Made by a program: the position numbers and the translations under genes
Shown: piece by piece, positions 63,939 to 64,000 of the stretch
Layout of the letters: the number at the start of each line of letters is the position of its first letter
Position numbering within the stretch: position 1 is the first letter of the stretch
The notes under the pieces: generated by a model
The model's database searches: none
Seen by the model: only the letters and a program-made list of their open reading frames with translations
Told to the model about the DNA's origin: nothing
Assembly (NCBI RefSeq): GCF_024714475.1
Contig: NZ_JAMZMI010000006.1
Span: forward strand, 1 to 64,000
Origin: Marinoscillum sp. MHG1-6
GTDB lineage: Bacteria; Bacteroidota; Bacteroidia; Cytophagales; Cyclobacteriaceae
Reading direction: 5' to 3'
Length of the DNA: 64,000 nt

Positions 63939-64000
63939 AATGTAATTAATTCGGGGTGTGACCTAAAGAGGTTGGTGAGTAAAGCTATTCTGTGACCCTG
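63939..64000. other. Non-coding right end of window
   Basis: These 62 bases follow the T9SS gene. No open frame, hairpin or promoter match is evident; the next gene is presumably beyond the edge. Confidence 0.4.

Noticed and set aside
1-64000. CRISPR arrays, insertion sequences, prophage or integrated element
   Set aside because: No spaced short repeats, transposase, integrase or phage genes were found, and the single tRNA shows no attachment-site duplication.

Overview
The window is chromosomal DNA of a Bacteroidota bacterium, most likely a marine or soil member of the Cytophagales. The evidence is two SusC/SusD pairs, a type IX secretion (T9SS) sorting domain, many Sec/SPII lipoproteins, TonB receptors with an N-terminal carboxypeptidase-like domain, a Bacteroidota-type LptD-like protein, DUF4249 and DUF4136 proteins, and -7 boxes of the form TAnnTTTG with short leaders. 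No rRNA, CRISPR array, phage, transposase or insertion sequence was seen.

Region by region. (1) 0.4-16.7 kb, all minus strand: a polysaccharide-utilisation-like locus. A SusC/SusD pair is followed by two paralogous VCBS/ASPIC-UnbV lipoproteins, a vanadium haloperoxidase-type lipoprotein and a GH37 trehalase. A GH13 alpha-glucosidase lipoprotein lies upstream of susC. The likely substrate is trehalose or a related alpha-glucoside. This is the most unusual gene combination in the window. (2) 16.8-25.2 kb: housekeeping genes purA, a STAS protein, a Fur-family regulator, rel/spoT, tRNA-Leu(UAG), tig, clpP, clpX and a PTPS/QueD-family gene. (3) 25.5-35 kb: a DUF4136 lipoprotein, a TonB receptor plus DUF4249 pair, and a second SusC/SusD pair. 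(4) 35.2-42.3 kb: two tight minus-strand operons. One is lepA, four-helix-bundle protein, folD, queE, OmpA/PD40 protein; the other is a membrane protein, YkvA, dtd. (5) 42.4-51.4 kb: an IscA-like protein with an overlapping NTF2-like gene; the set WD40, DivIVA-like, folB; a phosphopantetheinyl transferase; a SirB1-like protein; and an envelope group (MlaD, amidase, LptD-like). (6) 51.4-57.6 kb: a single-domain response regulator, YebC, an orphan sugar-binding lipoprotein, and an operon of ECF sigma, putative anti-sigma and outer-membrane protein, with a perfect 23-nt palindrome in front. (7) 57.6-64 kb: a flavin/2Fe-2S reductase, purB, a GH28 polygalacturonase-type lipoprotein and a T9SS-exported beta-propeller protein.

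How the genes work together. The first locus could import an alpha-glucoside through SusCD while surface or periplasmic lipoproteins process it. purA and purB both act in AMP synthesis. clpP and clpX encode the two halves of one protease. mlaD, the amidase and the LptD-like gene all act on the envelope. Start codons were revised for ten genes (tig, purB, the reductase, both VCBS genes, the DivIVA-like gene, the WD40 gene, the OmpA gene, the DUF4249 gene and the response regulator), using signal peptides, family N-termini, overlaps and promoter boxes. All family names come from reading motifs; no database search was run.
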